A stretch of 64,000 nucleotides of DNA, taken from positions 1 to 64,000 of the forward strand of contig JAHOYV010000033.1 of assembly GCA_019038745.1 (NCBI GenBank), written 5' to 3'. Positions 20,409 to 30,648 of the stretch are shown here, piece after piece (the first letter of the stretch is position 1; each line of letters opens with the position of its first letter). The DNA comes from Gemmatimonadales bacterium (lineage in GTDB: Bacteria; Krumholzibacteriota; Krumholzibacteriia; LZORAL124-64-63). Below the pieces are notes generated by a model. The model made no database searches and was not told the DNA's origin. It saw nothing but the letters and a program-made list of their open reading frames with translations. Made by a program: the position numbers and the translations under genes.

Positions 20409-21443
20409 ATGCTTAAGCGTTTGAAGGGCATGTTCACCAATGATATTGCCATCGACCTGGGTACGGCAAACACTCTCGTCTACATAAAGGGCAAGGGGAT
20501 TGTTCTGAACCAGCCTTCGGTTGTGGCCTTGGACAAGGCCTCGGGCAAGGTGTACGCAGTGGGTGCGGATGCCAAGGCCATGCTGGGCAAGACTCCTGAC
20601 CAGATCACGGCCATCCGTCCCATGAAGGATGGAGTCATCGCCGACTTCGAAGTTACCGAGTTCATGCTGCGGGAATTCATCAAGCTGGCCCAGAAGCGGA
20701 GACATTTCATCGCCCCACGTATCGTGGTGTGCGTCCCCTCGGGGATAACCGAAGTTGAGAAACGTGCGGTGCGTGACAGCGCCAAACACGCCGGCGCGCG
20801 GGAAGTATTCCTGGTGGCCGAGCCCATGGCTGCGGCCATTGGGGTCGGCCTGCCCGTGGACCAGCCCAGTGGCAACATGATTATCGATATCGGCGGGGGT
20901 ACCACCGAGATCGCCGTCATCGCTTTGAACGGTATTGTGTGCGACACCAGTATTCGGGTTGGTGGAGACGAGTTGGACGAGGCCATTGTAAGCTACATCA
21001 AAAAGAATCATAATCTGCTGATCGGTGACCAGACGGCTGAGAATATCAAAAAGACCATAGGATCGGCGCACAAGCTGGAGGACGAGCGGGAGATGGAGGT
21101 CAAGGGTCTTTATCAGGTCTCGGGAGTGCCCAAGACGTTGAAAATCTCCTCCATGGAGATTCGGGAAGCCCTGCAGGAGCCTATCCAGGCCATTTGCGAT
21201 GCTCTGATGCACTCCCTGGAGCAAACACCTCCGGAGTTGGCGGCGGACATCAAGGATCGCGGCATCGTTGTGACCGGTGGGGGCGCTCTGCTCAAAGGGT
21301 TGGCGGAACTGCTGCGGGAAAAAACAGATCTGCCCATCAACCTGATGGACGACCCTCTTTTCTGTGTGGTCCTGGGCACAGGCAAGATCCTGGACGACTT
21401 CGACCGTTATCGGCCAGTGATCATGAAGGGTGGCCGCACTTGA
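20409..21443 (+). CDS. mreB: Rod shape-determining protein MreB
   Basis: DIAIDLGTANTLVYIKGKGIVLNQPSVVA; IDIGGGTTEIAVIAL; VVTGGGALLKGL. Confidence 0.97.
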   Translation: MLKRLKGMFTNDIAIDLGTANTLVYIKGKGIVLNQPSVVALDKASGKVYAVGADAKAMLGKTPDQITAIRPMKDGVIADFEVTEFMLREFIKLAQKRRHFIAPRIVVCVPSGITEVEKRAVRDSAKHAGAREVFLVAEPMAAAIGVGLPVDQPSGNMIIDIGGGTTEIAVIALNGIVCDTSIRVGGDELDEAIVSYIKKNHNLLIGDQTAENIKKTIGSAHKLEDEREMEVKGLYQVSGVPKTLKISSMEIREALQEPIQAICDALMHSLEQTPPELAADIKDRGIVVTGGGALLKGLAELLREKTDLPINLMDDPLFCVVLGTGKILDDFDRYRPVIMKGGRT

Positions 21444-21504
21444 TCCTTTCTAGGACCTGTGTCGGTTCCAATATTTTGTCCGGTTTCCCCGGAGGGTCCA
21501 AATC

Positions 21505-22353
21505 ATGGGCCGATCGCTGAGTTTTTCTTCTCGTGCCGACGTTCTGGCTCTCGCAGTCTGCATCATGCTTGCCCTTGGCTTGCTCTCATTGCCGGAAGAT
21601 ACAAAGATCTTTGTGGCTGACAGGCTGGGGCTGGTCCTGACTTCCCCCTACTGGGAAGTAAAGAATTTTGGCCAGGACGTAATTCGGACCAAGGACGAGA
21701 ACGCTTGGCTCCAACAGCGGGTGGCCGAGTTGGAGTTGTTGTCCGCTGCGACCGAACGGATGCAACGGGATATGGGACGGATGGCCGGTCCGGCCCTGGA
21801 CGCGGGCTATGATGGAGAGCTGGTTCCCTGCCAGGTGATGGTTCGGCAGCGTGGTAGATTCGCTACCATGATCAAGATCCGTAGTCTGGTTCCGGTGGAG
21901 TGGCTCCCCTGGCAACCGGTGATCACGAACTCTGGGTACCTGGGTCGGCTCAGTTCGGTGATTAATGAACGGGAAGCCTGGGTTGAACTTCTTATTGCCC
22001 CGGATTTCGCCGTTGGAGTGGAAATCGAGCGGAGCGGTCTGTTGGGTGTCCTGAGGCCCCGGGCCAACCGTTTCGAGCTGGAGATGATCGGGCGGGACGA
22101 GGATGTGCGTCCCGGGGACAGGGTGATCACTTCGGGCATTGCGGAAATTCGGGATACCAAGAACGACCCGGAAGGTCACAGCCTCACTCCCCGGGGTTTT
22201 CCGGTGGGAACGGTTCTGGATGTGGATACTCCCGCGGAAAACATATTCAAGAGGATTTTAGTGGCACCGGCAGCAGCCTTCGATTTCAACCAGACCGTTT
22301 TCGTCGTCACACCCTTGACCGGGGTGAGGCGGACTGGAGAGAGCCGGCAATGA
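21505..22353 (+). CDS. mreC: Rod shape-determining protein MreC
   Basis: N-terminal TM, coiled coil and MreC beta-domain; position between mreB and mreD. Confidence 0.9.
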   Translation: MGRSLSFSSRADVLALAVCIMLALGLLSLPEDTKIFVADRLGLVLTSPYWEVKNFGQDVIRTKDENAWLQQRVAELELLSAATERMQRDMGRMAGPALDAGYDGELVPCQVMVRQRGRFATMIKIRSLVPVEWLPWQPVITNSGYLGRLSSVINEREAWVELLIAPDFAVGVEIERSGLLGVLRPRANRFELEMIGRDEDVRPGDRVITSGIAEIRDTKNDPEGHSLTPRGFPVGTVLDVDTPAENIFKRILVAPAAAFDFNQTVFVVTPLTGVRRTGESRQ

Positions 22354-22841
22354 GGGCCTTCCTCCGCACAACCCTGATCTGGGCAGCCATTGCTTTCCTG
22401 GGCGATACGATTTTGGGTCCTGCCATTGCCATCAAGGGCATCGCTCCCGATTTTTCAGTGGTTGCGCTGGTTATTCTCGCTCTGGCCGCCGGACCCAGGC
22501 CGGCAACTGTCGGCGGTTTTCTTATTGGGCTGGTGCAGGACCTCTCCAGTCCCTCCTCGCTGGGCTTGCAGGCCTTCTGCAAGTGCACACTGGGTTATGG
22601 CTTGGGATCCTTGAGAGGGCGCCTGGTCTACGGCATGCCGGTCGTTGAGTTTTTTATGCTGGTCCTCGCTGTCCTTGCGCACGATCTGGTTTTTCTCCTG
22701 ATCCAGGCCCGGTTCGGCCCCGAATCCTTCCTGGGAACTTTCTTCCTGCGCTCGGCTCCCGTGGCCTTGTATACGGGAATTGTGGGCTTGCCTATTCTGC
22801 GACTGGTGGAGTTTTTGGGCATATTAAGGCCGGAGGATTGA
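22350..22841 (+). CDS. mreD: Rod shape-determining protein MreD
   Basis: Multi-TM 163 aa; DFSVVALVILALAAGPRPATVGGFLIGLVQDLSSPSSLG; position. Confidence 0.88.
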   Translation: MRAFLRTTLIWAAIAFLGDTILGPAIAIKGIAPDFSVVALVILALAAGPRPATVGGFLIGLVQDLSSPSSLGLQAFCKCTLGYGLGSLRGRLVYGMPVVEFFMLVLAVLAHDLVFLLIQARFGPESFLGTFFLRSAPVALYTGIVGLPILRLVEFLGILRPED

Positions 22842-22842
22842 G

Positions 22843-24669
22843 TTGGATCTGGATCGTGACCTGCTCCTGCGGAACAGCATCTTCAAAGGGGTGGTAATCG
22901 CTCTCTTTCTTTTGCTGGCCGTGAATCTTTTCCGCATGATGGTGACCCGGCACGACTATTATCGGGACCAGGCCCTGGAGAACCGTCAGGTCCGTTTCAA
23001 GGTGCCCGCACCCCGGGGCAGGATCATGGATCGGCATGGTACCCTGCTGGCCGACAACATGTTCATAGCAGACATTACTCTGGGGCGATCTTCCCTCTCG
23101 AAGGCAGGTCCCGATTCCACGCTTGAACGTCTGATGCTGTGGTTTGGTCTGCCCCGCCAGGAAACCCTGGCTCGCTTGGCCCAGCAGTTGGACCGTACCC
23201 ACAATCGCCGCAGGCTGGTTCTGGTTCCGAACGCGGAGCCCGCCCAGATCGCAGCCGTGGAGGAGCGTGGGCGTCAGTTGCCGGGCGTCAGGGTGGAATC
23301 CCGTTCCCGACGGCGTTACATATACGGACTCTTGTTTGCCCACATGATCGGCCACGTGGGTGAAGTTACAGAGGCGGATCTGGATACGACTCGAAACCCC
23401 TTCGGCTATCGTCAGGGGGATATCATCGGCAAGCAGGGTGTGGAGGCGGCCTTCGAGTCCCACTTGCGTGGTGAGGGAGGGGTTAAGCTGGAGGAGGTCA
23501 ACGCCTCCGGACGTATTGTCGGGCGCCAGGCCGTATGGTTGAACCAGGTGAGTCCCGGCCAGGACGTGAAGTTGGCTATCTCACTTTCCCTGCAGGCGGC
23601 CATGGCCGAGATCATCGGCGATCAGATCGCTTGTGGGGTGGCCATTGCCACAAATACGGGGGAGGTTCTTGCTGCCTACTCCAATCCTTCATTTGATCCC
23701 GATCTGATGACCGTGAGATTCTCGTCCCAGGATTGGGACAAGCTGGTGAACGACCCGGCCAAACCGTTCTTCAACCGGGTTGTGCAGGCGACTTATCCTC
23801 CGGCCTCCATCTACAAGCCCATAACTTCCCTGGCCGGATTAATGGCAGGGGTAGTCGATACGAACACTTTCCTGGAACCGTGCAATGGTGGCTGGACTTT
23901 GGGGGACCGTTATTTCAAGTGCTGGAAACACTCAGGGCACGGCCCTATCGACCATGCCGGAGCCATGATCCAATCCTGTGATACGTTTTACTACCAGCTG
24001 GCGTTGATGCTGGATATCGATCAGTTGGCGGTCGCGGCCAGAGCATTCGGCCTGGGCCGCACGTGTTCCAGCATCTTTCCGGAGGAATCAGCCGGCAATG
24101 TTCCGGATTCCCAGTGGTACAATGATCGTTTTGGTGAGGGAAAGTGGACACGCGGGGTGATGCTGAACAACGCCATCGGGCAGGGGGAGTTGTTGGTTAC
24201 TCCGCTGCAAATGGCCCTGTTTACCGCACGAATCGCGACCGGCGGCCGGGTTCCCGACCCTGTTTTTGTTATTTCCCCCGGGACGGAGCCGGTAATTCCC
24301 GAACCGTTGCCTTTCGCGACGGAGCATATGGACTGGATTCGACATACCCTGCGCGATGTGGTTGCCGTCGGGACAGGAAAGGCTGGTGCTCTGGAGGGGA
24401 TACCGGTCGCCGGCAAGACGGGCACGGCCCAGAACCCGCACGGAGAGGATCACGCCTGGTTCGTGTGCTACGCTCCGGCTGATGAACCTGAGGTGGCCTT
24501 TGCCATCATCGTAGAGAACGCCGGGCACGGTGGGTCGGTGGCTGCTCCGCTGGCTTCGCGGTGGCTTGAACACTACTTCAGGGAAGGCGGGATGGTTGAC
24601 CGGAGGACCGGAGGGAATTCAACGTCACTCTCCCTCCAGGGAGATCAGGTCCTGGAGGCGAGGCCATGA
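22843..24669 (+). CDS. mrdA: Penicillin-binding protein 2
   Basis: PAPRGRIMDRHGTLLADN, PPASIYKPITSLAGL (SxxK), KTGTAQNP; TTG start. Confidence 0.95.
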   Translation: MDLDRDLLLRNSIFKGVVIALFLLLAVNLFRMMVTRHDYYRDQALENRQVRFKVPAPRGRIMDRHGTLLADNMFIADITLGRSSLSKAGPDSTLERLMLWFGLPRQETLARLAQQLDRTHNRRRLVLVPNAEPAQIAAVEERGRQLPGVRVESRSRRRYIYGLLFAHMIGHVGEVTEADLDTTRNPFGYRQGDIIGKQGVEAAFESHLRGEGGVKLEEVNASGRIVGRQAVWLNQVSPGQDVKLAISLSLQAAMAEIIGDQIACGVAIATNTGEVLAAYSNPSFDPDLMTVRFSSQDWDKLVNDPAKPFFNRVVQATYPPASIYKPITSLAGLMAGVVDTNTFLEPCNGGWTLGDRYFKCWKHSGHGPIDHAGAMIQSCDTFYYQLALMLDIDQLAVAARAFGLGRTCSSIFPEESAGNVPDSQWYNDRFGEGKWTRGVMLNNAIGQGELLVTPLQMALFTARIATGGRVPDPVFVISPGTEPVIPEPLPFATEHMDWIRHTLRDVVAVGTGKAGALEGIPVAGKTGTAQNPHGEDHAWFVCYAPADEPEVAFAIIVENAGHGGSVAAPLASRWLEHYFREGGMVDRRTGGNSTSLSLQGDQVLEARP

Positions 24670-25937
24670 GTTCGATGAGCTCAATCTTTCCCCTGGGGGA
24701 CCGTCGCATCCTGTGGGCCTGGGTTCTGCTGTGTCTTGGCAGTCTGGCTTTGCTGTGGTCGGTCACCGAGCCCATCAAAGGGCCTTACGAGCAAATTGAC
24801 TCCGTGGTGGCCAAGGGAGTGTTCTATCGCCAAGTGGTATGGATGCTGATCAGTTACATTGCTCTTTTTTCCGCCTCCCGGGTTACGTTGCGTTTTTTGG
24901 AGAATATGGCCGTTCCCCTGTTCATTATCTCGGTTCTGCTGTTGGTCTATATCTTGGCCACAGGGCCCCGGATCGGTGGAGCCCGCCGTTGGTTGGTACT
25001 GGGTCCCCTGCATTTTCAGGCCTCGGAGCTCGCCAAGGTGGCCTTCATTCTGTTAATGGCCCAGATTCTTGAGCGAGCCAAGGAAGGAGGGAGGGGCTTT
25101 TCGGTAACTTTGGGCACCTTCCTGTTGATGCTAGTGCCGCTGACCCTGGTTCTGCGTGAACCGGATCTGGGCACGAGCCTGGTTTTCCTGGCCCTCTGGG
25201 TGGGGATGATATTTTGGTTCGGAGTGCCTGGAATACTGCTCCTGGGGGCTGGTAGCGCGATGCTGAGCGCGGTATTCAGTTTTTATTCCGAATCGGTTAT
25301 TCATCAGGCCCTGCCATGGGCTGTGTATCTTCTGGTCCTGGTCGGAGCGCTTTTCCTGGCGAGGATGAGCATCTTGTCCAAGGTTGTTTTGCTACTGGTA
25401 AACCTTGCCACGGGAATCGGAATTCCTTTCTTTTGGGAAAAATTACAAAGGTACCAGCAGGAGCGTATTCTCACGTTCTTCGACCCTACCCGGGATGCGT
25501 TCGGCAGTGGATATCAAGCCATTCAATCCAAAGTGGCGATAGGTTCCGGGGGCTTGTTTGGATCACACTACCTGCAGGGCACACAGAAGGGTTTGGCTTT
25601 CTTGCCGGAACGGCACACCGACTTTATCTTTTCGGTGGCTGGAGAGGAACTGGGTCTCGTCGGGGTGTTTATTCTGCTTGGGCTCTACCTTGTGGTTATC
25701 CTCAGGGGGATCCACCACGGCACACATGCCCGGCGTTCCTTCGCCCGTTTTCTGGCCATCGGGGTCGTGACCTACTTCAGCTTCCACGTCGGGGTAAACG
25801 TGGCCATTACGACTGGTTTGTTGCCGGTTACCGGATTGCCTCTGCCGTTGATCAGCTACGGGGGTTCAAATTTGTTGATCAGCAGCATTCTGGTCGGCCT
25901 GCTTTTGAACGTGAGCTCCCGCACTTTCGATGATTGA
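24666..25937 (+). CDS. rodA: Rod shape-determining protein RodA (SEDS)
   Basis: FLPERHTDFIFSVAGEELGLVG and TGLLPVTGLPLPLISYGGSNLL. Confidence 0.96.
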   Translation: MSSMSSIFPLGDRRILWAWVLLCLGSLALLWSVTEPIKGPYEQIDSVVAKGVFYRQVVWMLISYIALFSASRVTLRFLENMAVPLFIISVLLLVYILATGPRIGGARRWLVLGPLHFQASELAKVAFILLMAQILERAKEGGRGFSVTLGTFLLMLVPLTLVLREPDLGTSLVFLALWVGMIFWFGVPGILLLGAGSAMLSAVFSFYSESVIHQALPWAVYLLVLVGALFLARMSILSKVVLLLVNLATGIGIPFFWEKLQRYQQERILTFFDPTRDAFGSGYQAIQSKVAIGSGGLFGSHYLQGTQKGLAFLPERHTDFIFSVAGEELGLVGVFILLGLYLVVILRGIHHGTHARRSFARFLAIGVVTYFSFHVGVNVAITTGLLPVTGLPLPLISYGGSNLLISSILVGLLLNVSSRTFDD

Positions 25938-25973
25938 TTCCGTTTCGACGGAGATTCAGACAAGGAGTAATCC

Positions 25974-26756
25974 ATGTACCCGGAACTTCTGGGTTTCATA
26001 AAAAGTTATGGTTTGATGCTGGCCACCAGCTTCGGCCTGGGCATGTGGCTCAGCGTGCGGCGAGGTCGGCCCTATGGACTCAAACCTGAAGTGATTCTCG
26101 ACCTTGTCTTCGGTGTGTTGGTCTCCAGTCTGGTGGGAGTGAGGTTGCTGTTCGTTTTGACGCATTTGTCGCAGTTCCACCCCTGGTACCACGCTTTCTA
26201 CATCTGGGACGGTGGTTTGACCCTGTACGGGGGAATCCTGCTGTCGATAATTGTAGTCTGGGTCATGACCCGTCGCCGGGGTATTCCCTTCCTTGTTATT
26301 GCCGATATTTTTTCACCGGGAGTAATTCTGGGCATAGGGATCACCCGCATAGGATGTTTCCTGGCCGGCTGTTGTTTCGGGCGACCGACCGGTTGTTCGT
26401 GTGCGGTAACTTTTCCTCAATATGCTCCCGCTTCAAAAATGTTCGGCGTCGTGCCGGTGCATCCTTCCCAACTCTACGCTTCGGCCGCCGGCTTTCTGAC
26501 CTTTGGCCTGCTCCTTCTGATGGAGAGATGGTCCCCCCTGCGCGGAGCCACCTTCGGAAGGTTTCTGGTTTTGTACGGAGTCTCCCGCTTCGTGGTTGAT
26601 TTTTCCCGCTATTACGAGCCGGAGCAGATTGTGATGTTGGGTTGGAGTAACAACCAATGGATCAGTTTGGGTTTTGTCACGATCGGATCCATGCTCCTGG
26701 TTCTGAGTGCCAAGGGTGTGCTGGGTGGGCCGTGGCGGGCGGAGGATAATGCATGA
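25974..26756 (+). CDS. lgt: Prolipoprotein diacylglyceryl transferase
   Basis: Multi-TM; GGLTLYGGILL, GITRIGCFLAGCCFGRPT, VHPSQLYAS. Confidence 0.94.
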   Translation: MYPELLGFIKSYGLMLATSFGLGMWLSVRRGRPYGLKPEVILDLVFGVLVSSLVGVRLLFVLTHLSQFHPWYHAFYIWDGGLTLYGGILLSIIVVWVMTRRRGIPFLVIADIFSPGVILGIGITRIGCFLAGCCFGRPTGCSCAVTFPQYAPASKMFGVVPVHPSQLYASAAGFLTFGLLLLMERWSPLRGATFGRFLVLYGVSRFVVDFSRYYEPEQIVMLGWSNNQWISLGFVTIGSMLLVLSAKGVLGGPWRAEDNA

Positions 26757-27631
26757 AGGACGTACTTGAGCTGGGTCCCTCAGGCTGGGTTCGCAACGAA
26801 ATTCCCTGGGAACCTGATGCGTCGTTTTTCGGTGTGCTGGGAAATCCCATCGAACATTCACTCTCTCCAGCGATGCACAACGCGGCTCTGGCCGAGAGGG
26901 AACTGGAGTCGGAATACCTGCCCATACGCCTGGATGCGGATCAAGTCGGAAGGTTGAAGGAGTTGCCGGCTTCTGCATTCTTGGCCGGCTTTAATGTGAC
27001 GTCTCCCTTGAAGGAGGTTGTGGCGGCAATCTGCGATGATTTGACCGACCAGGCCCGGGTCCTGGAAGCCGTCAACGCGGTCAAGGTTGAGAAGAATGGT
27101 TCCTGGAGAGGCCACAACACCGACAGCGGCGGAATATTGAGTGTGTTGACCGAGGCCTGGACCGAGACCGTCCCGCCCGTCAAGGCCACGGTTCTGGGCA
27201 CTGGTGGTTCGGCACGAGCTGCGGTTGATGCTTTGACGCGCTGGGGCGTTTCGACCGTCACCGTTCAGGCACATTCGGCCGGCGGCTTTGAGCGATTCGA
27301 GGAGTGGGTCCGAAAGCAGGAAAATTTTCAGAATGTTCTGGTGGAAACCCTGCCTGCCGAACCTCCAGAAGTGCCGTCCGAGCCCGCAGTGTGGGTCTGT
27401 TGTCTCCAGGGTGGTGTCGTTTCCCGGCCTTTTTTGCCGGATGCAGGGGGGGATGTTTCCTGTCTCCTGCTGGATTTGCGTTACGGCTCCCAGTTACCCT
27501 CCTCCACGGTTCCCCTGGGTTTTCAGTTCGCTGATGGATTGCCGGTTCTGCTTATGCAGGGAGTTTTGTCCTTTGCGTGGTGGTTCGGTCCACCGATTCC
27601 CATGCTTTCGATGCGGGCGGCCTTGGGCTAA
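26753..27631 (+). CDS. aroE: Shikimate dehydrogenase
   Basis: FFGVLGNPIEHSLSPAMHNAAL; GFNVTSPLKE; GHNTDSGGI; VLGTGGSARAAVDAL. Confidence 0.95.
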   Translation: MKDVLELGPSGWVRNEIPWEPDASFFGVLGNPIEHSLSPAMHNAALAERELESEYLPIRLDADQVGRLKELPASAFLAGFNVTSPLKEVVAAICDDLTDQARVLEAVNAVKVEKNGSWRGHNTDSGGILSVLTEAWTETVPPVKATVLGTGGSARAAVDALTRWGVSTVTVQAHSAGGFERFEEWVRKQENFQNVLVETLPAEPPEVPSEPAVWVCCLQGGVVSRPFLPDAGGDVSCLLLDLRYGSQLPSSTVPLGFQFADGLPVLLMQGVLSFAWWFGPPIPMLSMRAALG

Positions 27632-27681
27632 CAGGGTCGAATCGTGCTTCCTCTTCCCGCCTCCCGGTAGGGAATTTTCAG

Positions 27682-28467
27682 GTGAGACCCCTAGAGTATC
27701 TGTCCTGCTCCATCCTGGATTTTCTATATCCTGAAAAGTGCGCCCAGTGTGGTGTCGAACACCAGGAAGGGCACTGGTGCCCGGTCGGGCCAATGGTAGA
27801 TGGCCTGCGAGCCTGGGATCGTCCCCATCTTTGCAGAGGTTGCCTGGTCGAGTTGAGTGGAGAGTCAGTCACGAGCAAGTTGTCTTTCGGGGAGGGTGGC
27901 GAGTTAAAGGTTTTGGCTGCCGCCAGGACAGGGGAGGATCTGGTTCGATTGGTGGGTGCATGGAAATACCATGGCTTGCGTGGTTTGGCTTGGCCTCTGG
28001 CATCCTGGTTGGCTCAGGCGCTGGAAGAAAAGTTTGGTTTCAAAGAAGGAAATATCGGGTTGGTCCCAGTTCCCCTTCATCGCGCCCGCAGACGTTCCCG
28101 GGGATTCAACCAGGCGGAGGTCCTGGTGAATCTCCTGGCTGAGGAGAAGCGTTTCAAAATACTCGGAGATATTCTTAAGAGAACTCGACCCACTGGTCAA
28201 CAGGCAAAGGTAGCCGGCTCTGGGGCACGCTCCAGGAACCTGCAGAATGCTTTTTATTGCGGGACTCCTGCACCACCCACGGGAGCTCCCGGACTCTATC
28301 TTGTCGACGATCTGGTAACCAGCGGAGCAACGGTGTTGTCTGCGGCCGAAACACTCACCAGGTCCGGCTGGGAGGTGACAGGTGTTATAGCTTTGGGGGT
28401 TGCGGCTCATTACTCGGAGGTAAAGGTAGAAGCCGAGGAAGCGATGGATGAGGAAGCGACGGGTTGA
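27682..28467 (+). CDS. ComF family phosphoribosyltransferase-like protein
   Basis: LDFLYPEKCAQCG zinc-ribbon, VPVPLHRARRRSRGFNQAEVL, LYLVDDLVTSGATVLSAAETL. Confidence 0.9.
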   Translation: MRPLEYLSCSILDFLYPEKCAQCGVEHQEGHWCPVGPMVDGLRAWDRPHLCRGCLVELSGESVTSKLSFGEGGELKVLAAARTGEDLVRLVGAWKYHGLRGLAWPLASWLAQALEEKFGFKEGNIGLVPVPLHRARRRSRGFNQAEVLVNLLAEEKRFKILGDILKRTRPTGQQAKVAGSGARSRNLQNAFYCGTPAPPTGAPGLYLVDDLVTSGATVLSAAETLTRSGWEVTGVIALGVAAHYSEVKVEAEEAMDEEATG

Positions 28468-28619
28468 CACGTCCAGATCCGGTTTCTACAATGGATTACG
28501 GTTTTGGGGCTGGAGGAGGTGGTCCGGTCCGCTTCCAGGCTCCCGCAAAATGAATAGTTAAACGGTTGAATTTCAAGGAAAATGGGCCGCTCATGGTCCG
28601 GGATGGAGCAAATGTAGCC

Positions 28620-29819
28620 ATGATGAAAAAGCTGGGTTTCGAGGGATTCGATCCTGCCGGCGGTAAGGTTCTGATGCGGGTGGATTTCAATGTTCCTTTG
28701 GACAAGGAGCGCTGCATCACGGATGACACACGGATAAGGGCTGCTTTGCCCACTATCAACCGGCTGTTGGAACTGGGGGCCGGAGTTATTCTAATGAGCC
28801 ATCTGGGACGGCCCAAAGGTAGGATCGACCAGACATTTTCCCTGCGTCCGGTTGCAGACCGTCTGGCGGATCTGTTGCCGGTGCCGGTGAAGTTCGCCCA
28901 GGATTCCGTGGGCCCCGACGCCCAGAAAAAAGCCTCGAAATTGCAGCCGGGTGAAGTCCTGCTACTGGAGAATCTGAGATTCAATCCTGGCGAAACGGAT
29001 AATGATGCTGGGTTCTCCGCGGGGCTTGCGGGACTGGGGGACCTTTATGTCAATGATGCTTTCGGGACCGCCCACCGTGCCCACGCTTCCACCGTGGGGG
29101 TGACCGCTCATTTCAATGAATGCAGGGCGGGCCTTCTCATGCAACGCGAACTGGAATTCCTGGGCACTCTGCTGGGAAAGGCGGAATCACCATTCGTAGC
29201 TATTCTGGGTGGCGCCAAGGTCAGCGGCAAGGTGGACGTGATCCTGAACCTCTTGGGTAAAGTTGATATCCTGATCCTGGGCGGCGGAATGATCTTCACC
29301 TTCCTGCAGGTGCACGGGATGAAAATTGGAACCAGTCTCTTGGATGAAGATAGCACGGATGTCGTGAAGGAAATCACCCTCAAGGCCAAGGAAAGTTCCA
29401 CGCAGTTGGTTTTGCCGGTAGACTGCATCGTTGCCAAGGAATTCAGTGACAAGTCGGATAAGAAGGAGGTCCTGGTTACTGATATTCCCGACGGCTGGAT
29501 GGGGTTGGATATCGGGTCCAAGACAGTGGTCCGATACTGTGAAATTCTAAACGGAGCACGGACAGTGTTCTGGAACGGGCCCATGGGTGTGTTCGAATTA
29601 CCCTCCTTCGCCGGGGGGACCCGGGCTGTTTGTCAGGCGGTAGCCGAAGCCACCGACAAGGGGGCAAAAAGCGTTGTTGGAGGTGGAGACAGTGTGGCGG
29701 CGGCCCAACAGATGGGCTTTGCGGAGCGAATCAGCCACATTTCAACCGGGGGAGGAGCCTCCCTGGAGTTCATGGCAGGCCGGGATTTGCCTGGAATTAC
29801 CGCTCTGGCAAATGTTTGA
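28620..29819 (+). CDS. pgk: Phosphoglycerate kinase
   Basis: VLMRVDFNVPLD, LMSHLGRPKG, LLENLRFNPGE, VVGGGDSVAAAQQMG. Confidence 0.97.
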   Translation: MMKKLGFEGFDPAGGKVLMRVDFNVPLDKERCITDDTRIRAALPTINRLLELGAGVILMSHLGRPKGRIDQTFSLRPVADRLADLLPVPVKFAQDSVGPDAQKKASKLQPGEVLLLENLRFNPGETDNDAGFSAGLAGLGDLYVNDAFGTAHRAHASTVGVTAHFNECRAGLLMQRELEFLGTLLGKAESPFVAILGGAKVSGKVDVILNLLGKVDILILGGGMIFTFLQVHGMKIGTSLLDEDSTDVVKEITLKAKESSTQLVLPVDCIVAKEFSDKSDKKEVLVTDIPDGWMGLDIGSKTVVRYCEILNGARTVFWNGPMGVFELPSFAGGTRAVCQAVAEATDKGAKSVVGGGDSVAAAQQMGFAERISHISTGGGASLEFMAGRDLPGITALANV

Positions 29820-29842
29820 AGCACTCTGAATCTTTCCCGAGT

Positions 29843-29871
29843 TTGACAGGGCTGGGGGAGGGTGTTAATTT
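29843..29871 (+). promoter_or_regulatory. Sigma70-like promoter upstream of secG
   Basis: TTGACA (29843-29848), 17 nt, TAATTT (29866-29871). Confidence 0.5.
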
Positions 29872-29945
29872 ACCGATCCCTGTTGCTCAGGGTAGTGGTA
29901 TCCTTGTGTCTCGTTGAAGTTTTTGTCCATCCGGGAGCGAATGGA

Positions 29946-30338
29946 ATGTTGCATACTCTGCTGGTAGTCGTTCATGTCATTATCTGTTTCGTCCTAGCCA
30001 TCGTTGTTTTGTTGCAATCGAGTAAGGGTGGAGGTCTGGCCGGGGCGTTCGGCGGCGCCGGTGGTGCTCCCCAGCAATTGCTCGGATCAAGGGGAATGAC
30101 AACCTTGTTGCACAAGCTGACGATCTATTGTGCCGTTGGTTTTTTCTTGACCAGTTTTTTGTTGTTCATGACCGAATCCAGCGGTGATGTCGGCGGGGCC
30201 GGGGTCATCAGCAAGGCCGCTCGTGAAGGTGGATTCGATGTGCCGCTGCAGGAGACGGTGGTTCCGAATGCAGCCGTAGAGATGCCGGTGGAAGCTCCGG
30301 CCGATGTTCCGTCTGATGCCGATGACGGCTCCAACTAA
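29946..30338 (+). CDS. secG: Preprotein translocase subunit SecG
   Basis: VVLLQSSKGGGLAGAFGGAGGAPQQLLGSRGMTTLLHKLT. Confidence 0.93.
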   Translation: MLHTLLVVVHVIICFVLAIVVLLQSSKGGGLAGAFGGAGGAPQQLLGSRGMTTLLHKLTIYCAVGFFLTSFLLFMTESSGDVGGAGVISKAAREGGFDVPLQETVVPNAAVEMPVEAPADVPSDADDGSN

Positions 30339-30344
30339 TTTTAG

Positions 30345-30430
30345 GCCCGGGTGGTGGAATTGGTAGACACGCTATCTTGAGGGGGTAGTGGCCACAAGCC
30401 GTGCGGGTTCGAATCCCGCCCCGGGCACCA
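30345..30430 (+). tRNA. tRNA-Leu (anticodon GAG, 30379-30381), CCA encoded
   Basis: Acceptor GCCCGGG/CCCGGGC; anticodon arm CTATC-TTGAGGG-GGTAG; long variable arm; GGTTCGAATCC T-loop; terminal CCA. Confidence 0.96.
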
Positions 30431-30434
30431 ACTA

Positions 30435-30472
30435 TAAAAAAAGAGAAACTGCTCTGCAGTTTCTTTTTTTTT
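30435..30472 (+). terminator. Intrinsic terminator after tRNA-Leu
   Basis: AGAAACTGC-TCT-GCAGTTTCT followed by a long T tract, with an upstream A tract. Confidence 0.9.
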
Positions 30473-30473
30473 G

Positions 30474-30503
30474 TTGACACATTTTTATTGGTGTCTTGAT
30501 AAT
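30474..30503 (+). promoter_or_regulatory. Sigma70-like promoter upstream of the H1-like gene
   Basis: TTGACA (30474-30479), 17-18 nt, TGATAAT. Confidence 0.55.
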
Positions 30504-30520
30504 GCAGATGCTTCACTCAA

Positions 30521-30561
30521 CAATGCAAAAGTTGGTTGAAGTTGTTTGCAACTTTTGATTG
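30521..30561 (+). promoter_or_regulatory. Strong inverted repeat/stem-loop in the presumed 5' UTR of the H1-like gene
   Basis: CAAT-g-CAAAAGTTG ... CAACTTTTG-ATTG (13 bp with one bulge, 14-nt loop). Confidence 0.6.
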
Positions 30562-30648
30562 CAACATCCGAGACAGGAGGTCTCCCTGGAATCCCAATGG
30601 GTGCGGGAACCGGGTGGACGTAGGAACTCTCAACAAGTGAGGTCCAGT

